Source: Bufo bufo
Taxonomy: Eukaryota > Chordata > Amphibia > Anura > Bufonidae
Direction: 5' to 3'
Length of the DNA: 64,000 nt
Assembly: GCF_905171765.1 (NCBI RefSeq)
Contig: NC_053390.1
Location: 503,293,336 to 503,357,335, forward strand
Shown here: one piece after another, positions 22,087 through 31,405 of the stretch
Layout of the letters: each line of letters opens with the position of its first letter
Numbering within the stretch: position 1 is the stretch's first letter
Translations under genes and position numbers: made by a program
The notes under the pieces: model-generated
The model's database searches: none
Seen by the model: only the letters and a program-made list of their open reading frames with translations
What the model was told of the DNA's origin: nothing

Positions 22087-23281
22087 GTGGAGACGCAGGG
22101 GGAGACCCCATTACGGCAACAACCGTACCGTATCCCGGCAGCCGTACGGACCAGCATGTGGAAAGAAATCCAAGAAATGTTGGAGTTAGGGGTTATTGAG
22201 GCTTCCCAAAGTCCCTGGGCGTCTCCGGTGGTTCTAGTACCGAAGCGAGACGGTACAACTCGTTTCTGTATTGATTACCGGAAACTGAACGAACACATAC
22301 CCCATGCCACGGATCGACGAATTGCTCGATAGCATGGCCAGCGGGCACTTCCTAACTACCCTGGACCTGTGCAAAGGGTATTGACAAATTCCGCTAGACT
22401 CGGCCGCCATACCTAAGTCGTCATTCGTCACCCCTATACCAATTTCGGGTTATGCCTTTTGGGATGAAGAATGCCCCGGCTACATTTCAACGAATGGCGG
22501 ACCGACTTCTGGAGGGAATGCAGGACTTCACATGTGACTACCTAGATGATATTGCCATCTATAGCGGCACATGGGAGGCGCACCTGACGCACTTGGCTAC
22601 TGTATTTGGGAGGTTACAAGAAGCCAGTCTCACCCTGAAACCCGAGAAATGCCATGTGGGCATGGCAGAGGTCCAATACCTGGGGCATAGAGTAGGGTCT
22701 GGGAAACAGCGCCCCGAACCCGCGAAAGTAGAGGCCATAGCCAATTGGCACATGTGCCTACCTAGATGATATTGCCATCTATAGCGGCACATGGGAGGCG
22801 CACCTGACGCACTTGGCTACGGTATTTGGGAGGTTACAAGAAGCCGGTCTCACCCTGAAACCCGAGAAATGCCATGTGGGCATGGCAGAGGTCCAATACC
22901 TGGGGCATAGAGTAGGGTCTGGGAAACAGCGCCCCGAACCCGCGAAAGTAGAGGCCATAGCCAATTGGCCCCAGCCCCGCACCAAGACGCAGGTATTGGC
23001 TTTCCTAGGCACCGCAGGGTATTATAGAAAGTTTGTCCCTGAGTATAGCACCCTAGCAAAACCCCTCACTGACCTGACCAAAAAGTCCCTACCCAAGCAG
23101 GTAGCCTGGTCCCCGGAGTGTGCAACGGCGTTCCAGAGACTTAAGACTGCTTTGAGCGAAGCTCCAGTATTGGCGGCCCCAGACCCTAACAAAACCTTTC
23201 TCGTTCATACAGTTACAGATGCCTCCATGTTTGGGCTGGGAGCTGTGCTGAGCCAAGTGGGGGGCGATGGCATGGAGCACC
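22087..23281 (+). pseudogene. Gmr1-like reverse transcriptase and start of RNase H
   Basis: Reverse transcriptase motifs are spread over several frames: PLRQQPYRIP, MLELGVIEASQSPWASPVV, FCIDYRKLNE (22,087-22,332), TTLDLCKGY (first catalytic Asp, about 22,356), MPFGMKNAPATFQRMADRLL and CDYLDDIAIYSG (catalytic Asp pair, about 22,540). A 220-bp tandem duplication (22,529-22,968) repeats the YLDD region and shifts the frame. After it come VQYLGHRVG, FLGTAGYYRKFVPEYSTLAKPL and the RNase H start FLVHTVTDASMFGLGAVLSQ. Coding then stops at the solo LTR. RNase H resumes at 24,396 (VAYLSRKLLPQEVSYATVEK, ECLALIWAL) and again after the piggyBac at 31,115. Confidence 0.88.
22529..22968 (+). repeat. 220-bp tandem duplication within RT
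   Basis: CACATGTG starts unit one at 22,529 and unit two at 22,749; both end GCCAATTGG (22,748 and 22,968). The units differ by only about three substitutions (for example tactgtattt/tacggtattt and agccagtctc/agccggtctc). 220 is not a multiple of three, so the reading frame changes across the join. The shared CACATGTG suggests slippage or unequal exchange, although both copies were present before any further decay. Confidence 0.93.
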
Positions 23282-24391
23282 TGTAACATCCCAGAGTTAT
23301 GTTACTAAACTCTTTTCCCCCGCTACTATTTGTTGGTAACATGTGCCTTGTCATCTAATGTGATTTTATTTAATATTCCGCACAAATGTGCATTGAAAGC
23401 CTTGTTTGAATGTACTTTGCTGTAATTTCCATGTATACCAGCAGGTGGCAGAAAAGTGTCAGCAGGGTCTTAGTAACAGTTTAGCATATCTAGACTGGAA
23501 TAGTACATTCCAGTTTAGCTCCCCCCTCTTTGAGCACAGTGGGCTCGCCCATGTCCTGCCTCATGGGGAGGGAAGGAAGTTAGTGTTAGTGTGCCAGCCA
23601 CGCCGGCTAGGGGAAGGCTGTGCTGGTAGAAGCTCCCAGTTCTAGGGATCCAACCCAGGATCGTGTCTCGGCTGAGACAAAAGATCATCATTCCCAGTCT
23701 GAGCCTTTCAGCCTCAGCTGGTGACAAACAAGCAGCCACCTTCAGAACTCCAGGAAGAACCATACCCTGTGAGCACAACTGTGAGTACCATCCAGAGACC
23801 AGGAGAAGCCAAATTCCTCCTCAGCTAGTCAGTCCCATACACAGCAGAAGATAGACAGAGCAGAAGACAGATTCCTGCCACATATTACAGAGCCATAAGC
23901 AGACGACTAATCCTGCAAGAGAGCTCCAGGCACATGATAGAAGCAGAAGAGATAGTAATCCCTGCCATACATTGCCAATACCTGCTGGGACCCAAGACTA
24001 TTGCTGTATCTCACATGGATTAATGCTGCCTCCAGTAAAGACAAGTTGAATTATATTCCAAGTCTGGATCTCATCCATTACTACCAAGTTCCTCAATTAC
24101 TCCTACTAGCAACACACTAATTTATTGCAAGTGAGCCAGGATCCAGGAGTCCAGTCGTACCAAGGTAGGAGACACCGTTGACACCATTACTACTACCACA
24201 CAGAGACATTACACCACTCTGGCATTCCTAACCTGGTACGTGAGTTGTAACACCTTAAAGGGCCCTGAGACTGTACCCTGCGCACGCTGCAATTGGCGTC
24301 ACGAACAAAAACTCTTAACTATCATTTACACCTGACCCAGTCATTGCATATTATAGCGTCAGTGTGCATTATTCCAATCCGGCTCACTGCA
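23282..24391. mobile_element. Solo LTR, 4-bp target duplication CACC (copy 1)
   Basis: A 1,110-bp block with TG...CA termini, starting TGTAACATCCCAGAGTTATG and ending GGCTCACTGCA. It is flanked by CACC at 23,278-23,281 and 24,392-24,395. Removing it with one CACC restores the RNase H reading MEH-PVAYLSRK of the Gmr1-like element. A second copy lies at 55,935-57,040. No protein is encoded; open frames inside are chance. TSDs of four bases occur in some endogenous retroviruses and Gypsy elements, so the family is left open. Confidence 0.88.
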
Positions 24392-24395
24392 CACC

Positions 24396-24481
24396 CGGTG
24401 GCATACCTCAGCCGTAAGTTATTACCTCAGGAGGTCAGCTATGCCACCGTGGAAAAAGAATGCCTGGCTCTTATATGGGCC
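24396..24481 (+). pseudogene. Gmr1-like RNase H, middle fragment
   Basis: Between the solo LTR and the piggyBac the frame reads PVAYLSRKLLPQEVSYATVE and then CLALIWAL, the middle of RNase H. The piggyBac inserted at the TTAA of the codons for Leu-Lys that follow. Confidence 0.85.
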
Positions 24482-24522
24482 TTAACCCCTTAAGGACATA
24501 GGGCGTACCCTGGTACTTATTG

Positions 24523-24550
24523 ACACAGGGCGTACATGTACGCCCTGTGT
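24523..24550. repeat. 28-bp perfect palindrome near the piggyBac 5' end
   Basis: ACACAGGGCGTACA is followed directly by its reverse complement. It lies 38 bases inside the left terminus and may be a transposase-binding or structural site; that role is inference. Confidence 0.85.
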
Positions 24551-24940
24551 ATTTTCGATCACCGCCGATCATTGAGCAGGCACTTGGGGCAAATGCGCCG
24601 GGGGGGTCTAGTGACCCCCACATGTATGCGATCGCAGAAAACCGCAGGTCAATTCAGACCTTCGGTTTCCTGCGTTTCCGGGTTATTCGGGTCTCTGAAG
24701 ACCCTATAACCCGGAACAGGATGGTGATGGTGGTGTGATTTCACCCCACCAATCACCATCCAGCGATCCTGAGTGGTGATGGTGACATCACCACTCAGGA
24801 TCGCTTCTGATTGGTCTATGGGCGGTCCGGCGGCACATTCAAAAGAGGCAGGCGCTCCTCTCTTCCTCCTTTTGTGTTCCGGAGACGGAGGAGAGAGGAG
24901 CTGCCTGCACGTGTCCTCCATCGCTGCCAGCAGCACCCAA

Positions 24941-25010
24941 TCTGTGCCCCCAGGACCCGATCTGTGCCCCCAGGACCTGATCTGTGCCCCCAGGACCCGA
25001 TCTGTGCCCC
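24941..25010 (+). repeat. 20-bp tandem repeat, 3.5 units
   Basis: TCTGTGCCCCCAGGACCCGA is repeated at 24,941, 24,961 and 24,981 with one substitution, and a partial unit follows at 25,001. Open frames crossing it are artefacts of the repeat. Confidence 0.92.
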
Positions 25011-25112
25011 AGCACCCCCATCAGATACATAGGGAAAGCATAGGAAAAGTTTGGGTTAGGCAGGGAAAAAAAAGGGAAAGTTAGTTTGTGAACTTTTATT
25101 GCATCACCCTAA

Positions 25113-25878
25113 GGGCTCTTTCACACTTGCGTTGTCCGGATCCGGTGTGTACTCCATTTGCCGGAATTACACGCCGGATCCGGAAAAACGCAAGTGAACT
25201 GAAAGCATTTGAAGACGGATCAGTCTTCAAAATGCGTTCAGTGTTACTATGGCACCCAGGACGCTATTAAAGTCCTGGTTGCCATAGTAGTAGTGGGGAG
25301 CGGGGGAGCAGTATACTTACAGTCCGTGCGGCTCCCGGGGTGCTCCAGAATGACGTCAGAGCGCCCCATGCGCATGGATGACGTGTCCATGCGACACGTC
25401 ATCCATGAGCGTGGGGCGCCCTGACGTCACTCTGGAGCGCCCGGGGAGCCGCACGGACGGTAAGTATACTGCTCCCCCGCTCCCCACTACACTTTACCAT
25501 GGCTGCCAGGACTTTAGCGTCCTTGCAGCCATGGTAACCATTCAGAAAAAGCTAAACGGCGGATCCGGCAATGCGCCGAAACGACGTTTAGCTTAAGGCC
25601 GGATCCGGATTAATGCCTTTCAATGGGCATTAATTCCGGATCCGGCCTTGCGGCAAGTGTTCCGGATTTTGGGCCGGAGAAAAAAGCGCAGCATGCTGCG
25701 GTATTTTCTCCGGCCAAAAAACGTTCCGTTCCGGAACTGAAGGCATCCTGATGCATCCTGAACGGATTTCTCTCCATTCAGAATGCATGGGGATAATCCT
25801 GATCAGGATTCTTCCGGCATAGAGCCCCGACGACGGAACTCTATGCCGGAAGAAAAGAACGCAAGTGTGAAAGAGCCC
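25113..25878. mobile_element. Large Harbinger-like foldback inside the piggyBac
   Basis: A 766-bp element starting GGGCTCTTTCACACTTGCG with the exact complement CGCAAGTGTGAAAGAGCCC at the right end. It is flanked by TAA at 25,110-25,112 and 25,879-25,881. Interior arms around 25,265-25,360 and 25,430-25,530 are also inverted copies of each other ('gggagcgggggagcagtata' against 'tatactgctcccccgctccc'). It inserted after the piggyBac was formed. Confidence 0.85.
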
Positions 25879-26224
25879 TAAGTTAGGGTGTCTGGGGTCC
25901 ACAGCACAAGCTGCTGCTTGCCACCCCCCCACCTTTTTTGGGGTGCATTTTTTTATTTTTTGTGTACGCTGACTGTGGCCGGCACTTTTAGAGTCCGGCC
26001 ACTGTTAGCGAATCGCACACCCCACCGCTGATCAACTTCGGACGGTTGATCAGCGGTTTAGAATTTTTTCCCCCACATTTTTTGCCCTTTTTTTAGTTAG
26101 TTGATATTTTTTTTTTTCTGTTAGTTTTAGGGTGAGTTCGTGAACACCCATGCCCCCACACACACACGCACACCAAATAAAGAGTTACACACACGCACAT
26201 ATACACGCAGACACACACTCCCCT

Positions 26225-28024
26225 ATGGCCCGCCGGACGTTCTCGGCCGAGGAGGCAAACGCCCAGCTTGCCTCCGACTCCGAGAGTCCCAGTGAGGACG
26301 AGGATGACCCCATATTCCTGTTGTCATCCGCGTCCTCCTCATCATCTAGCAATGATGATAAGCCCCCAAGGCGGCGGAGACGCCGCCAGGCGGAGCAAGG
26401 GGACCGCCATGTTAGGGACCCTGTGGCCCACATAGTACAAGCAGCTCTGGGGCTCGTACTGGTTTCCCAGCCCACCAGTTAAATCCACTGGAGCACCCTG
26501 CCGGTGAACTAGTCTGGTGTAGCCCAGAGCGATTTGAGCCCGTGATTCCTGATTTTGTAGGCCAATCAGGAATCCAGATTTCCACAGTGGGCTACACTGA
26601 ATATGACTTTTTTTGTAATTTTTTCAGTGACCCACTGGTAAATCTGATGGTGGAGCAGACGAATCTGTACACCCAACAGTTCGTTGCTCAACACCCGGGC
26701 TCCTTTTTGGCCAGCCCCGGTGGCTGGACGCCGGTCAGTGCAGCAGAAATGAGGACATTTTGGGGCCTCGTGCTGCATATGGGCCTGGTCAAGAAACCCA
26801 GTGCCAGGCTGTACTGGAGTGGGGACGTCCTATACCAGACCCCACTTTACAGTACGGCCATGACACGCTCCCGGTTTGAGGCCATCCGGAAATGTCTGCA
26901 TTATTCCGATAATGCAGCATGTCCCCCCCGAGGTGATCCTGCCCATGACCGTCTGTATAAGATATGGCCGGTCATCGATCACTTTGGGGCCAAATTCATG
27001 GAGGCCTATGTACCTGGAAGGGAGGTCGTGGTTGATGAGTCTCTCATTGTGTTCAAGGGGAGACTCATTTTCCGCCAGTATGTGCCCTCCAAGCGGGCGA
27101 GGTATGGCGTGAAGCTATACAAAATTTGTGAGAGTACCTCAGGGTACACTTACAAATTTCGTGTATACGAGGGGCAAGATTCCCGGATTCAACCCCCTGA
27201 ATGTCCCCACACTCTGGGTGTTACCGGGAAACTTGTGTGGGACCTTATGTACGCACTGCTGGATAAGGGATACCACCTTTACGTGGATAACTTTTATACA
27301 AGTATCCCCTTGTTCCAGTCCCTTGCCGCCAGATCCACGTCCGCTTGTGGGACCGTGTGGAAAAATCAACGCGGCCTCCCTGCCCACCCCCTCCAGGTAC
27401 CTATCCCCAGAGGTGATATCCGTGCCCTTACCACTGGAAACCTGTTGCTGGTCAGGTATAAGGACAAGAGGATATGTCCTTATGCTGTCCACAATTCATG
27501 GTAACGGCATCACCCCTGTCCCTGTGCGAGGTACCGCGGCAACGGTCCTCAAGCCCGATTGTATCGTCGACTACAATCGGTATATGGGAGGAGTTGATCT
27601 CTCGGATCAAGTCCTCAAGCCATATAACGCCATGCGCAAAACCCGGGCATGGTACAAAAAAGTTGCGGTCTACTTGGTACAGGTTGCCATGTACAACTCT
27701 TTTGTACTATCTCGAAGCGCTGGCAGCACAGGAACATTCCTCCAGTTCTATGAGGCAGTCCTCAAGGCCCTGATCTTTTCGGACCGGGAAAGAGCAGGCC
27801 GGAGTACCTCGGGAACTGTAGGCGCCCGGATCGTCCCTGGCCAACACTTTCCAGGTGTGGTCCCCCATACTGGAAAGAAGGGACGAACCCAAAAAAAGTG
27901 CAGAGTGTGTCGCAGGAGGGGGATACGGAAGGACACGACTACTCAGTGCGACACGTGCCCCGATCATCCGGGCCTCTGCATTGACGGTTGCTTCAGGGAG
28001 TATCACACTTCCATGGAGTACTAA
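26225..28024 (+). pseudogene. piggyBac transposase, two frameshifts
   Basis: Starts MARRTFSAEEANAQL at 26,225, followed by an acidic Ser/Asp/Glu-rich stretch and a basic PRRRRRRQ run (likely nuclear signal). A frame change near 26,410-26,440 leads to VIPDFVGQSGIQ and the core. The catalytic Asp residues are visible in VVVDESLIVFKG, YVDNFYTS and YMGGVDLSDQ. A second frame change near 27,469-27,475 (after KDKR) precedes LSTIHGNG. The C-terminus has the Cys-rich domain CRVCRRRGIRKDTTTQCDTC, then a CxxxC-H end before the stop at 28,022-28,024. It would cut and paste at TTAA. Length without the shifts would be about 600 codons, normal for the family. Confidence 0.92.
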
Positions 28025-28114
28025 ATTTATATCCCAATTTAGCACTGACATCGGATAAAAAAAACTGGTTCTCAGACTTGAGACACCCAAAAAAACTAAA
28101 ATAATTTATTAAAA

Positions 28115-28910
28115 GTAGACATATTAGGTATCGCCACGTTGGTAATAATCTCCTCTATAAAAATACCCCATGACCTAACCCCCCAGATTAACACGGTCCA
28201 GAAAAAAAAAAGGTGCAAAAAAAGGTTTTTTTTGTCACCTTACATAATAAAAAGTTTAATAGCAAGCGATCAAAAAGTCATATAGCCCCCAAAATAGTGC
28301 CAATAAAACCATTGTCTCATCCCGCAAAAAATTAGCCCCCTCATAAGATAAACGGATAAAATAAAAAAATAAAAAATGACTCTTAGACTTTAGAGATACC
28401 CCAAAAAATTTTTGGTATCAAAAAGGATAATATAGTCTAAAACCTAAATAATTGTAAAAATGTATTAAAAGTAGACTTATTAGGTATCGCCGCATCCGTA
28501 AGAATCTCCTCTATAAAAATACCTCATGACCCAACCCCCCAGATTAACACAGTCAAAAAAATAAAATAGGTGCAAAAAAAGAATTTTGTTGTCACCTTAC
28601 ATAACAAAAAGTTTAAAAGCAAGCGATAAAAAAGTCATATAGCCCCCAAAATAGTGCCAATAAAACCGTCCACTCATCCCGCAAAAAATGAGCCCCCACA
28701 TAAGATAATTGGATAAAAGAAAATAAAAAAAATGACACTTAGACTTTAGAGATACCCCAAAACATTTTTTGTATCAAAATGGATAATATAGTCAAAAACC
28801 TAAATAATTGTAAAAAAAAGTAGACTTATTAGGTATTGCCGCGTCCGTAAGAATCTCCTCTATAAAAATATCCCATGCCCTAACTCCCCAGATTAACGCG
28901 GTTAAAAAAA
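28115..28910 (+). repeat. Array A in piggyBac: three ~350-bp units
   Basis: TTAGGTATCGCC-type starts occur at 28,123, 28,480 and 28,829 (spacing 357 and 349). Each unit holds 'tctcctctataaaaatac', 'cagattaacacggt' and 'aagtcatatagcccccaaaa'. Related four-unit arrays occur at 49,388-50,560. No coding potential is seen. Confidence 0.88.
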
Positions 28911-30620
28911 AAAACGGTGCCAAAACCGCTATTTTTGGCACTTTTCCATTTCAATCCGTTTTTTTCCGGTAACAAAACAAGGGTTAACAACAAAACAAAA
29001 GTTAAAATTTATTACCCTGATACTGCAGTTTACAAAAATGCCACATTTGTGGTCGTAAACTGCTGTATCAGTAAAAGGGAGGCCGCAAAAGGAAAGGACC
29101 GATATGGTTTCTGTAAGGCCGATTTTGATAGCCTTTTTTATTGACACCATGTCCCTTTTGAAGCCCCCCTGATGCCCCCCTAGAGTAAAAACTCCCTAAA
29201 AGTGACCCCATCTAAGAAACTACACCCCTCAAGGTATTCAAAACTGATTATACAAACTTTATTAACCCTTTAGGTGTTCCTCAACAGTTAATGGCAAATG
29301 GAGATGAAATTTCAGAATTTCAATTTTTGGTAACCTTGCCTCACAAAAATGTAATATAGAGCAACCAAAAATCATATTTACCCTAAAAATAGTCCCCCAA
29401 AAAATGCCACCTGTAGTTTCCAAAATGGGGTCACTTTTAGGGAGTTTCTACTCCAGGGGTGCATCAGGGGGGTTGAAACAGGACACGGTGTAAATAAACC
29501 GGTCCATAAAAATCAGCCCTCCAAAAACCAAACGGTGCACCTTTCACTCTACGCCCCGCTGTGTGGCCGTACAGTAGTGTACGACCACATATTGGGTGTT
29601 TCTGTAAACGGCAGAGTCAGGGCAATAAATATACAGTCTTGTTTGGCTGTTAACCCTTGCTTTGTTAGTGGAAAAAATGGGTTAAAATGGAAAATAAAGC
29701 AAAAAAATGAAATTTTCAAATTTCATCCCCATTTGCCAATAACTCTTGTGCAACACCTAAAGGGTTAACGATGTATCTAAAGCCAGTTTTGAATACCTTG
29801 AGGGGTGTAGTTTCTTAGATGGGGTCACTTTTACGGAGTTTCTACTCTAGGGGTGCATCAGGGGGCTTCAAATGGGACATGGTGTAAATAAACCAGTCCA
29901 TAAAAATCAGCCTTCCAAAAAACCAAACGGCGCACCTTTCACTCTACGCCCCGCTGTGTGGCTGTACAGTAGTTTACGGCCACATATTGGGTGTTTCTGT
30001 AAACGGCAGAGTCAGGGCAATAAAGATACAGTCTTGTTTGGCTGTTAACCCTTGCTTTGTTAGTGGAAAAAATGGGTTAAAATGAAAAATTAGACAAAAA
30101 AATAAAATTCTTAAATTTCATCCCCATTTGCCAATAACTCTTGTGCAACACCTAAAGGGTTAACGACGTATGTAAAATCAGTTTTGAATACCTTGAGGGG
30201 TGTAGTTTCTTAGATTGGGTCACTTTTAGGGACTTTCTACTCTAGGGGTGCATCAGGGGGCTTCAAATGGGACATGGTGTAAATAAACCAGTCCATAAAA
30301 ATCAGCCTTCCAAAAACCAAACGGCGCACCTTTCACTCTACGCCCTGCTGTGTGGCCGTACAGTAGTTTACGGCCACATATTGGGTGTTTCTGTGAACGG
30401 CAGAGTCAGGGCAATAAAGATACAGTCATGTTTGGCTGTTAACCCTTGCTTTGTTAGTGGAAAAAATGGGTTAAAATGAAAAATTAGACAAAAAAATTAA
30501 ATTCTCAAATTTCATCCCCATTTGCCAATAACTCTTGTGCAACACCTAAAGGGTTAACGACGTATGTAAAATCAGTTTTGAATACCTTGAGGGGTGTAGT
30601 TTCTTAGATGGGGTCATTTT
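28911..30620 (+). repeat. Array B in piggyBac: ~394-bp units
   Basis: The marker GGGGTCACTTTTAGGGAG or close variants starts at 29,427, 29,821, 30,216 and 30,610, a spacing of 394-395. Units include 'gcgcacctttcactctacgc', 'gtttacggccacatattggg' and 'ggctgttaacccttgctttg'. The last unit is cut short and merges into the 3' region. Small 60-75 codon frames repeated in each unit are not conserved as proteins. Confidence 0.9.
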
Positions 30621-31114
30621 TGGGTGGTTTCTATTATGTAAGCCTCGAAAAGTGACTTCAGACCTGAACTGGTACCTAAAAATTGAGTTTTTGTAAATTT
30701 CTGAAAAATTTCAAGATTTGCTTCTAAACTTCTAAGCCTTATAACATCCCCAAAAAATAAAATATCATTCCCAAAATAATTCGAACATGAAGTAGACATA
30801 AGGGGAATGTAAAGTCATCACAATTTTTGGGGGTATTACTATGTATTACAGAAGTAGAGAAACTGAAACTTTGAAATTTGCAATTTTTTACAAATTTTTG
30901 GTAAATTTGGTATTTTTTTTAAAATAAAAATGATTTTTTTTAACTTCATTTTACCAGTGTCATGAAGTACAATATGTGACGAAAAAACAATCTCAGAATG
31001 GCCTGGATAAGTCAAAGCGTTTTAAAGTTATTAGCACTTAAAGTGACACTGGTCAGATTTGCAGAAAATGGCCTGGTCCTAAGGTGAAATAAGGCTGTGT
31101 CCTTAAGGGGTTAA

Positions 31115-31326
31115 AGAAACTTCAACCGTACCTTTATGGCCGTGCCTTTACCCTACTCACTGACCACAACCCCCTCATTTGGCTCAACCGAGTCTCTGGA
31201 GACAATCCCCGGTTGCTGCGCTGGAGTCTAGCGTTGCAGCCCTACAATTTTACACTACAATACCGCCCGGGCAAACAGAACGGCAATGCGGATGGGCTTT
31301 CCCGCCAAACCGACTTGGAAGTATAA
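31115..31326 (+). pseudogene. Gmr1-like RNase H, C-terminal fragment
   Basis: After the piggyBac the frame reads KKLQPYLYGRAFTLLTDHNP, LIWLNRVSGDNPRLLRWSL and LQYRPGKQNGNADGLSRQ, then TDLEV and a stop. TDHNPL holds a catalytic-type Asp, and NADGLSR is the usual end of Gypsy RNase H. The polypurine tract AAGGGGGAGTA (31,394-31,404) follows about 70 bases later. Confidence 0.88.
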
Positions 31327-31405
31327 TTTTGGTACCCGGACATCCCCTAGCCAACCAGGCAGGGTCTAGGCGGGTATGCCGACCCATGGAACTAAGGGGG
31401 AGTAT

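Larger units (their letters stand above)
24486..31110 (+). mobile_element. piggyBac transposon with transposase and internal arrays
   Basis: 6,625 bp with ends CCCCTTAAGGACATAGGG and, inverted, CCCCTTAAGGACACAG. It is flanked by TTAA at 24,482-24,485 and 31,111-31,114. Removing it with one TTAA restores WAL-KKLQPYLYGR in the RNase H of the Gmr1-like host element, which proves the borders. Contents in order: subterminal palindrome, 20-bp repeats, an inserted Harbinger-like MITE, transposase pseudogene, a three-unit ~350-bp array, a ~394-bp array, and a 3' region shared with the derivative at 48,785-52,256. It is larger than usual piggyBac elements because of the arrays. Confidence 0.93.

Noticed and set aside
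24773..25084. A 103-codon frame with repeated PGPDLCPQD-like peptides
   Set aside because: It is the translation of the 20-bp tandem repeat and its flanks in the piggyBac 5' region.
26150..26224. Earlier ATG at 26,150 for the piggyBac transposase
   Set aside because: The added residues are a His/Thr-rich translation of an ACAC-type repeat. The Met at 26,225 (MARRTF) starts the usual acidic N-terminus.
28115..30620. CRISPR-like regular arrays
   Set aside because: Units are 350-395 bp without short repeats and unique spacers, and they lie inside a piggyBac transposon of a eukaryotic genome.
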